The notes under the pieces were generated by a model. That model was not told the origin of the DNA and searched no databases. It was given only the letters and a program-made list of their open reading frames with translations. A program made the position numbers and the translations under genes. A stretch of DNA of 64,000 nt from Helopsaltes ochotensis (taxonomy: Eukaryota; Chordata; Aves; Passeriformes; Locustellidae), in assembly GCA_013400155.1 (NCBI GenBank), contig VXBM01000995.1, forward strand, positions 179,964-243,963, in the 5' to 3' direction. Shown here one piece after another: positions 38,954 through 49,994 of this stretch (position 1 is its first letter; each line of letters opens with the position of its first letter).

Positions 38954-41900
38954 ATCATCTGTGGTTTTGACTTCTGGAAGAGTGAGAGTCATCACGCAAA
39001 TGCAGTGAATAATACAGAATTTCTCTAAGCTTGGGGTGCTGTAGGTGAAGAGTGGAGAACAAAATCCTTGCAGCTCAACTAGCAATTTGTGTCTGTGAGA
39101 GGAAGTAGATTGTAAATTTCTGCCACACCTCACCTCAGCAGGCAGAGGTTAATATTTTGAGAAATATTCAAAGTGAAGGCATCACATATCTTATGTTACA
39201 TATCCTAAATCAAATTAAAGAAACATACAGAACCAGGACATTTCTAAAAAGTCATATTTTAGGCTGGTAACCTGTAACACATAAGGTGAAATAACTGCTA
39301 TAATGATGCATGATTTACCATATCTTATTTAATTGTCTTTCGCACTGTATAGCTTTCCATTCTATCCTCTGCCTTGCTCCAAACCATACACTTAAGAAAA
39401 TATTTCTACCACTTAGCATTAAAGTCTTTAAGACAGACCACAGTGCAGTTAGACTATTGTCTTGCTGGAAGTGCATAACAGCTTGGCATGTGTTTTTTCT
39501 TACACTTTGCACTTGACTTGTATCAAGAACAAATGCCAAATGGCAACATATGAAGTCTGTAGATGGTGGCTAAATATATCTTACTGTGACTAGTCTGTAG
39601 ATCCCATTTCCTTGCTGCAAGGCAAACCAAAAGCTATGCAAAAAGGCAGGCTGCTTGGCTTGACTTCTTCTGTGGCTGGCAAATTCTAGAGAGGTTTTCA
39701 TCCTGAGTTCCTTAGTTGAAACTTGTCAGGACACTGAGAATTTTGTACTGGCACACGTGAACTGGGGTCTGGGGGAAGACATGAATTCCTGTCATGTTAG
39801 AGAAAAATGCTGCCCTAGCTAAGTTTCTCTGGATAGTTTAATTTTGTGTGAAAGCTACCTGGAAAATCTTCCCGACTCAGCTAGAGTACAAAAATTCTTA
39901 CCTAAACATCAGCCCAAGCTCAGCTAGTCTCGATGCTGTTGAGTTGCTATTGGAACCACGAAGGAGTGAAGTGAATGTGTCAGAAAGTGTAAGACGGGGT
40001 GGGGGTGGATGTTGTCTTCACTTCCTTTTGCTATGAAGCAACAGTATCATAACTCCTAGCTTCAGAGCTCTACATCTATGCATTGATGTCTTTGTATGTG
40101 GGATTAGATTTTAAATATAAATATATACATGTAACTGCACACAAAATAAAAATACACATGCTTGAATATACATATTCATGTATATGCTCTTCATCTGTCT
40201 GCATAAGAGCAAGATCTAGTGAACAGCTTGAAGTCTTCTGTGTAAATGCTTGCATTTTGATAGGAATTATTATGACATTGTAATACAAATCCAACAAAAA
40301 CGAGTTTGAGTTTTTTACTGTCATCCATGTCTGCCTTAATGTGACAGGGACTAATGGAAACAGGCATTCCCTTTGAAGGAAAACATCACCCCTGCTATCT
40401 TCTGTATCAAAACTCTGTGACTTGAAGAAGGGGCACTAGGATGACAGAAGCATAGCGATTTACTACTTGATATTATTGAGGTTTAAATGGCACTAGGGCT
40501 TTATTGCCCTAGGTGTCATTCTATATCTTAATGTTGACAAAAATGTGTTACTACTGTATGGAGAAAGTAAGAATAAGGGTGGACAAAGTGCCTGGTTGGG
40601 AGAACTCTACATACAGCCTGAGTCTTTTATTTGACATTGGTTAGCTGGATCCTTGACAAGCATTCAGATTCATTCCCATGGCTGTTTTGGAGCAGATGAA
40701 TTCCTCTATCAGCACAAGTGGGTTGTTGCAGTTGCTGTGATACATGAACATATACTGTACCTATATGGTGCATTCAAATAAAAGGCTGGGGAATAATGCC
40801 ACTCAATTAGCACCAAACAGAAACTGAATGAAGATGATTAAATTTCTGTTGCTTGCTAGGAAGGCAGAAGTTCCTGTGCTTCAAATGAATGGTTAAAGGG
40901 ACTGAGAACACTTCAAGGGTCCTCCAAAGCTATTATGATCTTTCAAATCAATAGCTATCTTAGGAAAAACAAGTTCGAAACTTTAATTAAGAAGGAACTG
41001 GTATAATTTCAGAATTAATGGGAACAGAATGCTGTGTAGAACTAAATGATAGCAGTGCTGAAAAATAACAGCAGACTGGCAAAAAACTCAAATTGTTTTA
41101 AGGGCAGAGCCTGGGGGAAAAAACTGTATTATGAGTTCATGAGTGCCTGTTCCCTGTCATATCAACCCTGTCAATATTTGACCAATTAGTGTTCAGAATA
41201 GGTCACAAGACACTCTATTTTAGGATAACTTTTCAGAATGAAAATTTTAAGGTCTGTTTAAGCAATACATTCACTTCCACACTATGTAAATCAATAAAAC
41301 CTCTAACAACTTCCCACTTACTTTATGAAAAGATAATTTTATTATTTGAAATTGTTACATAGAAGTATATTTCACTGTCCAGAATTTATTCAGACATAAA
41401 TATTATGGGGATTTTTTTTCTTTTCCCTTAAAAAATTCCTGAAGTCTTTTACTACTTTCTTACTGGTCTGTTTTTACCACTTTTTTCCCTTTTAATGACA
41501 TAAAATACACACTTAATAGTGAATTCATTCAGGAATGTACTACAGCTGAAATTAACTCTTCTGATATCACTTAAGTGTGTTTTTGTACAAGTTTACTCTA
41601 AACTACAACATCATGGCATTTTTAAAGAATTTGGGAGAAGGTCAATCATGATTAAATTAGCATCATTAAAGAATGCTGGTAAGAATGAAGTGTGAATTAT
41701 AAAGAACAGTAATTAAGGTATGCAAGTGAAAAAAATTAATAATGCCTAGGTTTCAGTGAATTTAAAGCAGACAGCTTCTGAATCAGGTACTAAACTTGGG
41801 GTCTCTTCCACTTAGATTTTACATGTATTTTTAGTTAACAGATACTGGTTCTCTACTTCCATTTTTGAATGAAAAAGATATCTGGTGCTTTAAAAGGTAT

Positions 41901-43561
41901 ATTACTTATCAGCCATTTAAAATAATTGCAGTATAAGAAGAAAAATAAAATTGTTTCATTACTTTTTCACTAAAGGAAAATAAATTTATGTGACTGTGAA
42001 TATCGGAGAAGCAGCTGGAATTATCAGAAAAGATGTTGCAGATGTATAAGTTTAGTGAAGTGACAAAGCCATACATGCTAAAAAAAGAGAATTGATCCAT
42101 TGCTTCAATACAAACCTGTTAAAGATTGCTGGAAAGTTCTTGGTCATTCTTCTAGGGCTTTCTTTGGGGAAGTGTGTTTGAGATATATGCAGAGGGACTG
42201 AAACGTGCTACCAGGAAATAAGTCAGAGTGTATGGTATTTTGGGCTTTTTGTTTGGTAGACTGGACTAGTAGGAAACTGTTCTTAGGATTTGGCTCTAGA
42301 ACAAAAAAAAATCAGAGAAGGAAGCAAGTGGAGTGGTGCAACAGCTGCAGGACAATGGGAAGAGGTACAAATGTCTTGCCTATTAGTGAGTCTTGCAATG
42401 CAAGAATCCAGAGTGAAATTTTCCATAAAAGGAGCAAAATTTGCTATATGATAGCTGTGCCCAGAACAATAGTGATGTAATGAACCCTTCACAACACTCC
42501 TGTCCCACTGAGCCTTTCCTCTATACACATAGTGTCTCTAATAACAACCTTGAATGAGAGGTTTCTCAGCTGAAAGGTTCAATATGTTGTAGGAAAGGGT
42601 TCACTGAACCTGAACTACATCCAACAAAGTCTAACTGGTTAACAAAGGCCTTTTGATGAAAGATGTTTTGTATATGCAACTGGATCCCTTTTCACTGCCT
42701 CTCTTGTACCACCTGCTCAAAGAAACCAGACTCATGTATACTCTTAGAGTAAAGACTATCCAAATGCTGCAGATCAGCACACTGTAAGCTCTGTTGCTGC
42801 ATAATGAAGAAATTCTTATTATTTCTGTAAGGAAGCTGAAAATTTAAAGAGGTGAGGTAAATCTTTTCTTAATTACATGCATATATCAAGTTTGTAATAC
42901 AAGTATACTGAGATGTGCAAAATGTTGTTTGCTCTAAGGCTGGACAGTCATTGCACTAATTTACATGTTAAAAATATGTTTGAATTGGTAACAAACTGCT
43001 GAAAACATTTAGGGAGCCAGTAGATTGTGATTATAGTAGTTTAGGAGTATGTGTGTTTGACTTCAGCAATCACACGTTCTTGTTATACAGTAGAGAATAT
43101 GATCCTGCATGGGAAGCATTAAATGGGAAAGGAATGTTTTCATTAAAGAAATTCAAAACTGATTTATGGCCCACCAGTTGCATCTCATACTGGCAAAAGG
43201 AAACTCTACAAATAAAATTCCTAAGAGGGAGTTCAGTATACTTTCCAAAGGGCAGTCTAAGATTTTTTGTTTTAAATTTTTAGTTAAAGTTGAAAATTTT
43301 AAAATAAATTTTGAATAATGACATCAATTTCAGACCTAGCTGCTTTTCTGTGGTTTGTCTGCTTTGTGACTCTAGTCCTTGAAATTTCTAAGAGAATTTT
43401 CTGAAGAGTCAAATTCCTGATGAAAAGATTCATCCAAAATTGATATACTAGATTGGTAAGGAAATGCCTAGATATATCAGAATTCATTATCTAAGTAATG
43501 TCTGAAGGTCTACTCATTGAGATCCAGTTTTAAAACAAGCTGTATTTCCCATAACCTACCT

Positions 43562-43690
43562 AAAAAACAAAACCAAAACCAAAACAAAACAAGAAAACCA
43601 CAAAAAATCCTCAGAAATAAAACAACAAAATCCCAACAACAACAACAAACCAAACCAAAGAAACACCAAAAACCCAAACAAACAAAAAAA
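43562..43690. repeat. A/C-rich low-complexity tract
   Basis: About 130 bases of A runs split by C, CC or CCC, with a (CAA)n core near 43.64 kb. It is the same kind of sequence as the T/G tracts, in the opposite orientation. The 63-codon ORF over it (Lys/Gln/Asn/Thr) is a repeat product. Confidence 0.9.
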
Positions 43691-45678
43691 TGTTCTTGGA
43701 TACATTAGGTTTCTTTTCACTACAGAACAAATCTGCCTAAAGAATGTTGCTATTTGTGTATCAATTCCTTAAAGGTCAACTTCACCGTTGCTGGTCTTCG
43801 GATGGCTGTTACTACCGAATTAGATTTATATTAATTAGTGATATTACAAGAAAATAGGTTTAAAATTATCTTCTAAATGACACAGAGATAAGAAAATAGT
43901 GGAGTGGAAAAAAAAAGACATTATATCCTGACTTCAGAAAGAAATCTGTCATGCCTGTGACACAGAACTTAATTTTGTATATCTGAAAAAAAATTGTTTC
44001 TCATGAATAACTTTTTCCATTGAAACTATATAGTGAAATAGTTGGTATTTCCCTTTTCCAGATTAAGGTATGCTTCCAAACAGTTTATCTTCCCAACACG
44101 AATAAATGGACACCTTGTCTGAAGTTGATAATAGGAATAATAAAAAAATGCAAATTTTTATATGTTTACAAACCTGCATTTTACCCAGCAAGAATTTAGT
44201 TAGGCAAGATCTTTAAGCATTTTTTGCCTTCCTGAGGTGTTAAATTGAGATAAAGTCAAGGTCTTGCTCCAAATACTCACCATATTTGGAGAAATTCAAA
44301 CAGAACCAGGAGACTGGTTCTGTATAAGAGACTAAACCAATATCTCATATCCAAACACTGATGCCTGGAGAGGGAGGGAAAAATTAGTGATGACAGGGAA
44401 TGAACTAAATAGTTTTTGATGTAGCAATCCAGAAAAGAACAGGTCCAGTTCCAAATTTATTAAGCAGACAACTAGCTGCAGCTGTTCATTATGACGGGTT
44501 GTGCTAGTTTGATAGTATGGAATCATATTTGTAAAAAGATAAAAGGGAAGGTGATAGAGAACAGAGATTATCCATGCTTTTACCATCAATTAATTGATTA
44601 ATTTCAGAGAAATTACATATAATTTGCTAAAGAATTCTTCCTGTTTAATGTTAACTCTGACTTCACAATTACAGGACACTGCTTTCTTAGGCTTTCAAGG
44701 TAGAATAAAACATATCTGAGGCAGTAGTGTCCCTCACTAGACAGATCTAATGTTGCTATGAAAGGTATTTTGTCAGATTTTAGGTACACACTTTTAATCC
44801 CGCAATTCCTTAACCAGTGTGGTGATCCTAATGAAGGCCAGGTGCTTTTTCCACCCTTCAGACAACGAACTGGCATAAGTGCTACTGTGTGATATCTGGG
44901 AGCCTCTCATTTGTCTCTCCAGATGGGCTTTGATGCTTGCCATAAGGTGCCTTTTCAAACTTTAGAGTGGAAAGAAGCTCAAGCCTGCAAGAAAGTCCAG
45001 GAAAAATCGGATAAGGTCAGAGAGGGGAACAAATACGGTGGCTATGTGTGGAGCAAGCAAACATCTTGTACTAAAAAAGGAACTTCGTTAAGGGTATGCA
45101 GCCATTACCTATTCTTTTCTTACTGAGATCTGGGTCAGAGACCTGAATATACAGGAAATAGCAACAAAAACAATTATAAAAAGTGCAAGATTGATATCAA
45201 AGAGGTGATGTTATTGGCAGCTGCCAGATAGTCCAATTGAAGGTTTGCTTTTTAGTTTGGAAATGAGTAATGGATATTTTAAGCAAGATTTATTTTTAAC
45301 AAAACACAAGGTTTTAATTGGAATTGCACTTACATAGTTCTAGCATTCCATTATGGAGCATGAAAACTTTTTAAAAGGACTTCCTTACAGAGAACTTTTC
45401 TCACTTTTCTTTGCATTTCCATATATTAATTTTGATGCTGTCCACTCCCCAATATTATAACAGTTAAGAAGAAGTTAATGATTCTGCGAAGAGGAAAAAA
45501 AGAAACCTGTTTAAGGGGAAAAATGGGGGAAAAGGTCTACATTTTCAGCAGGAGCTTAGTTAATTATCTGATTCCTTCCCAGCCACCTCTGGCACATGAA
45601 ACTACCTCAATGAAAAAATTAGGATTTCTACATTGAGGGGGAAAAACCAGGGATGGACAAATACCAATATATGTGACA

Positions 45679-45729
45679 CAGTGCTTAACTTAAAAGTCCA
45701 AGTTTTGTTAGAGTGGACTTGAAGCACTG
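45679..45729. other. two-step inverted repeat (hairpin)
   Basis: The arms are cagtgctt (45679-45686) with aagcactg (45722-45729) and aagtcca (45694-45700) with tggactt (45714-45720). All 15 pairs match. The bulge is asymmetric (7 bases against 1) and the 13-base loop is agttttgttagag. It is shorter than a usual microRNA precursor. It may be chance or a remnant of an inverted-repeat element. Confidence 0.7.
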
Positions 45730-46159
45730 CAGATATAGGGGTTATTTTTTCTCTGTCCTTTTAAATATAATCTTGAACTAAAAGTATAGAGGGGACAGAA
45801 AGGTTTTGTATAAGGTAGAGTTTTGAACGGCTAAGCTGTGGTGCAGAGAATGTAATGAATCCTCTTGTGCTGTCCCATTTATGAATCCTCCTATAGTGAA
45901 CTCTGATGCAGCAAAGAAATGGAATGACCCAAAGTTCTTTCCTTCCCTGCTCATTTGTTAATGACTTTACTCTGTGTTTGGGATGCCTATGGAGTTTTTG
46001 GCCAAAAATTGCTTAAGCCATAATACATTTAAACCATTTGAAAGCAACAAATCATCTGATACATAATATCTGCATACATAATCTGAGCATTGTGGATCTA
46101 CTGGGTTTTTTTTCTGATAAGTAAGTCAGCGTCACCCTGATCCTTGATCCCTCTGAAGG

Positions 46160-47323
46160 TGGTGGAGCACCTAGTCCTGTAAACCATTTCCAAGAAAATA
46201 AAGGATGAGAAAAGGATGAGACAATTATCAGGAACATGGCTTCACCATAAAGATGCAATGATGTTAATGCTGGATAAATAGTCAATGATGTGGGTTGAAA
46301 ACCCCACTGAATGTCCAGGCCCAGAGAGTGAAACAAAGTCAAGTTAGAGGCCAATAATGGCGGTAAAATATTGGGTAATTACTGGGTTAAATTCTGTTAA
46401 ACATCTTCATTAATAATCTGTCTGAATTTACCCTAGGCAAATTTGCTGCTGATACCGAACTGGAAGGAGTGGCTGATACACCGGATGATCCTGCTGCCAG
46501 CCAGAGGGATCTTAACAGCCCAGAGAAATGGGCCAACAAGAACTTGGTGAGGCTGGCACAGAGAAGTGCAAGATCCTGTCCCTGGGGATAAACAAGCTGA
46601 TGCTCCACTCTATGCTGAGGGTCACTCAGCTGGAGAGCAGCTATGCAAATAGCCTAGGATCCTGGTAGATCCCAAATTGAACATGAGCCAACAACATGTC
46701 CTTGCAGCAAAGACAACCAATGGAGCAGATGGGATCTTGTGCTGCATTGAAGTACTGCCAGCAGGTCAAGGGAGGTGATCCTTCACTGTACACCCCTCCC
46801 TCTGTCCTAGGCACTGCTGAAACCTCACCTTAAATCTTGTGTTCAGTTTTGGGCCTCTTACTACAAGAAAAACTTTGGGGCGCTGGGGCATTTCCAGAGG
46901 AGGGCAAAGGTGCTGGTGAGGGTTTGGAGCACAAGACTTGTAAGGAACAGCCAAGGGAACTGGTGTATAGGCTGGAGGAAAGGAGGCTCAAGGGAGACCT
47001 TATCTCTCTCTACCACTATTTTAAAGGTGATTATGATAAGGCAGGGATTTTGTTAATGCTCCCAAGTAACAAGGGACAGGACAAGAGGAAAGGGCCTCAA
47101 GTTGTGCCAGAAGAGGTTTAGAATGGAAAGTAGGACTTTTTTTTCCTCTGGAAGAACAATCAGGCATTGGAACAGACCACCTGGAGAAGTTGTAGAATCA
47201 CCATGCCTCGAAGTGTTCAAAATGTGTGTGGCATTTGAGGTTATGGTTTAGTGATGAACATGGTGGTCCCAAGCTGATGGCTGGACTTCGAGGTCTTTTT
47301 CAACTGTAACAACTCTATGATTC
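46160..47323 (+). pseudogene. CR1 LINE fragment with broken RT ORF (CR1-A), plus strand
   Basis: The longest CR1 piece here, about 1.16 kb. From the left: a taaaccatttccaag-to-ttcacc block typical of the region before the RT palm; an apparent internal deletion near 46.25-46.29 kb; the gaatgtccaggcccagag and cttcattaataatct blocks; then KFAAD at 46439-46453, the place where CR1 reverse transcriptase has its FADD catalytic box, here changed in the third residue. The thumb and C-terminal region follow, including a frame (46837-47121) with GLEHKTC, LVYRLEERRLKGDL and SLYHYFKGDYDKAG. It ends with the CR1 3' region and caactctatgattc at 47323. Frame changes and the altered catalytic box mean it is dead. 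The left boundary is approximate. A second CR1 begins directly after the end. Confidence 0.9.
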
Positions 47324-47677
47324 ATCTTTCCTCAGCACTGGTGAGGCCACCTCTGGAGCTCTGATTGAGTTTTGAGCTCTTCAGTCCAAGAGAGATGTGG
47401 AAGACCTGGAATACTGAAGATCTTCCAGGAAACAGCCACTAAGACCATGAAGGAAACGCAGCATCTCCCCTTTGAGTAAAGGCTGTGAGGACTGGACACA
47501 GTTCACAGGGTGGAAAGAGAAGGCTCTTCAGGAATATTATTAATGTATATAAATACTTAAAGGAAGAATGTAAAAAGGACAGAAAGGCTCTTTAAAGTGA
47601 CAGGATCAGAGAAAATGGGCACAAACTGAAATATATGAAGTTTCCGGTGAACTTCAGGAGGTACTTTATTGTGAGGT
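47324..47677 (+). mobile_element. CR1 LINE fragment, left part (CR1-B), plus strand
   Basis: It starts inside the RT C-terminal region (cagcactggtgaggccacc, then a tcagtccaagagagatgtgg block). It continues through ttgagtaaaggctgtgag, atataaatacttaaagg and gacaggatcagag, and reaches actttattgtgaggt, where the match to CR1 stops abruptly and LTR-D begins. The rest of the same CR1 resumes at 48931. It is 5'-truncated and untranslatable. Confidence 0.9.
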
Positions 47678-48930
47678 TGTGTGCTGGTTTTACATTGATT
47701 GACATTTGGTGAGGAGAGGAGCTACCCACAGAAGTGATTTTTCTAAGAAAAGTTGTGGCAAAGCCAATCAGTGCCTAGTTCTGAATATTGACATCTTGTT
47801 AAACCACTAGAAAGTTGAATAATCCTCTGTTAATACACATGTCGAAAATCAGGAAACTCTGGCAAAAGTTCTCTTTTCTTTTGGCCTGGGAAGAGGTAAG
47901 CCAGCTTGGCTCTCTGCTTGCCATGGGCCCTGCCGCTAGGGCTGTGCCCCTTCCAGGAAAGTGGCTGGGCCCTGTCCTGGTTGGACTGGGCCTTGTGGCT
48001 GCCGGGCAAGGGAAGAAGAGGAGAGAAGGCCCCTCTGCAGGCCCAGGGTGAGATTTTTAACTCCTTGCACAGATGAGTGAAAACATGTTGAGAGACAGTA
48101 TTAAGATCAGTGAAAGAGGACTCACATCCTAAATGGGAAGAGAACAAGAAGATTCCTTGATTTTAGGCTGAAATTCTTTTGTAAAGCCATGGTGATGGAC
48201 CGTGATACATTAGAATATCCCTTTAAGTTGTGGAAGACACGGATGGGGAGATGGGGAGTAGTGTTCAAATTGCAGATATGAGCAAAGATATTTGTGTTAA
48301 AGCAAATAAATGTTGAAGTAGCTGTGATCTTATGAGAAGCTGAACAGAGAGAGAAAGATGAGATGAAGATGAAGATCTACCTCCAGGAAGAGAAGCAGAC
48401 CTCTGTTCCTAGAGATAAAAGTTATCTCAGAAAAAGATGAAGAGAACCTTTGCTTTTGAACTGTTCATTTTTAAAATGGTACCCAATGAATTTATGTGGC
48501 CCATAATGCAGCTGTGGGAAGGCTGCATGATATAGGACGGACTTCTGAAATGCATATTCCCAGGATGCTGCTGTTCATGAGAATTTAAGCCAATGAGAGA
48601 ACTGTTTTTCTTGTGGAGAAGTTTCCATGGCATTGAAAAAGAGACTTTTCTCTCTAAAAGAACTGATGAAAGACTATTTTAGAGGTGCTAAACTGAACTG
48701 GATTCTAGGTTTTGTCACTATACCTTGTCAGTGAGAAAGAAAAGAAGCTTGTGGAGGAGAAGTGTTTTGGAGGTTTTATTCTGATTCTTATTGATGTTTT
48801 CTCACTTGTAGTTTTTTTAATAAAACTTTCTTTATACCCTTTAAAGTTTGCTTGCTTTGCTTTTTCTCCTAATTCTATCTCACGGCAGGAAAAAGAGTAA
48901 ATAATTCTAGGGGGCAGTCAACCCACCACA
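47678..48930 (+). mobile_element. solo LTR (LTR-D) inserted in CR1-B, plus strand
   Basis: The boundaries are set by the break in CR1-B. The left end reads TGTGTGCTGGTTTTACATTG and the right end GGCAGTCAACCCACCACA, so the ends are TG...CA. The right end resembles the ACCCACCACA ends of other avian LTRs. The length is about 1.25 kb. A polyadenylation signal AATAAA lies at 48819-48824, about 105 bases before the right end, as expected for R/U5. A small GC-rich block lies at about 47.92-48.05 kb. The four bases before (aggt) and after (aagt) agree at three positions, compatible with a decayed 4-bp target duplication. The start could also be 47680. No internal viral genes are present, so it is a solo LTR. 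ORFs over the GC-rich block (47815-48051 and its opposite strand) are not genes. Confidence 0.85.
48819..48824 (+). promoter_or_regulatory. polyadenylation signal AATAAA in LTR-D
   Basis: A canonical hexamer followed by T-rich, then GT-containing, sequence within the 3' part of LTR-D. It marks the element's orientation. Current use is unknown. Confidence 0.6.
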
Positions 48931-49088
48931 AAGTGACCAAGCACTGGTCCAGATTTCCCAGAGAATCTACATCCTGGAGATGGTTCTGGATCAGCTGTTC
49001 CAGGCAGTCCTGCCAGATCAGAGCACTTGGATCTGCCTTGAACAAGGCAGATTATATCTACAGATCATTTCCAACATTAATAATTTGT
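48931..49088 (+). mobile_element. CR1 LINE fragment, right part (CR1-B), plus strand
   Basis: Directly after LTR-D the CR1 text resumes: aagtgaccaagcactggtcc, a cagatttcccagagaatct block, then gatctgccttgaac and a decayed cagatcatttccaac 3' end near 49.08 kb. It matches what should follow the ttattgtgagg where the left part stopped, so the two parts are one CR1 copy. The right boundary is approximate because the terminal octamer repeat is worn away. Confidence 0.85.
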
Positions 49089-49994
49089 GTTCTTTCCTTC
49101 AATGATTTCTGGATAAAACACTTTTGCATAGCTATTCTTGCATAGCTATAATATCTCCTCAAACTTCAGCCAGCATACCTCCTAGGAAAAGAAATTGTTA
49201 GAACTATTACTAGTATTGTTTATGTTACTGCAACAATACATTTTTATATATATATCAGTATAAAAAAATTCTGCTCTGCTCTGCATTCTTCTTCTGTTCC
49301 CCTTTTTACTTGAAGTTGTAGTGTAACTGCTGTCTTTTATAAGAAAGCTTTATCATCCCCACTCTCTGAGGAAGATCTGCATTTTAGAAGGGATTCAATA
49401 ATACATATTTAGGATAGTTTTGAATCCTAATCAAAATTTAGAATATTTTCAACAAATTTGAATTTCAGTGAATGTGTCTTCCTGCGTTCACTGACAGAAA
49501 AAGAATAAAAATATTGAAAATTAGAAGTGTATATGTTCTAACCCACACCAGGATAATTATACTTGAAATTAAGCAAAGGAGACGATACCAAATGCTGTCA
49601 ATGGGGTTTTATTCTGAAGTATATAGTAATTGTGCTAGGAATGCAGTAAGAATATCTACAAATGAGAGCACAATCATATATATAACTGATTCATTCATCT
49701 TTTGTGTAGTTTCCAGATACCTATTACAAAAACTTGAGATAGTGTTTTACTGTTTTGTGGGTGACTGGACACAAATATGAAGTATGAAAATATTTAGTTA
49801 GCAGAAACTAAATATTAGAGACACAATGTCTGTAATAGATGTTAGAGACACAAAAAATTCAATGTTTATGTTTTATCTATATTTTACAGGATTAAAATAT
49901 ACATCTGCATAGTTAAACAACTAATGGCACATTTTTGAAATATCTCTGATTTTCCTAACGTCTTCCTGGCAGTTGAGAATTGACCAAAAGGTTC
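49089..49994. other. unique-looking spacer between CR1-B and LTR-E
   Basis: No gene seen. It includes a near-tandem 12-base duplication (ttgcatagctat) at about 49124-49148, a short TATA-rich run near 49.24 kb, and a perfect 11-bp stem hairpin at 49789-49816 (aatatttagtt / aactaaatatt, loop of 6). The motif ttagagacacaa occurs twice just after the hairpin. Confidence 0.6.

Larger units (their letters stand above)
38954..46159. other. unique-looking non-coding DNA
   Basis: No gene or transposon recognised. It contains the A/C tract at 43562-43690 and the hairpin at 45679-45729. The segment near 44.50 kb (gttgtgctagtttgatag and following) is faintly like an LTR start but too short to call. ORFs are short, without family features. 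Confidence 0.6.

Noticed and set aside
44495..44570. Possible LTR start (gtgctagtttgatag)
   Set aside because: No matching right end, polyadenylation signal or target duplication found.
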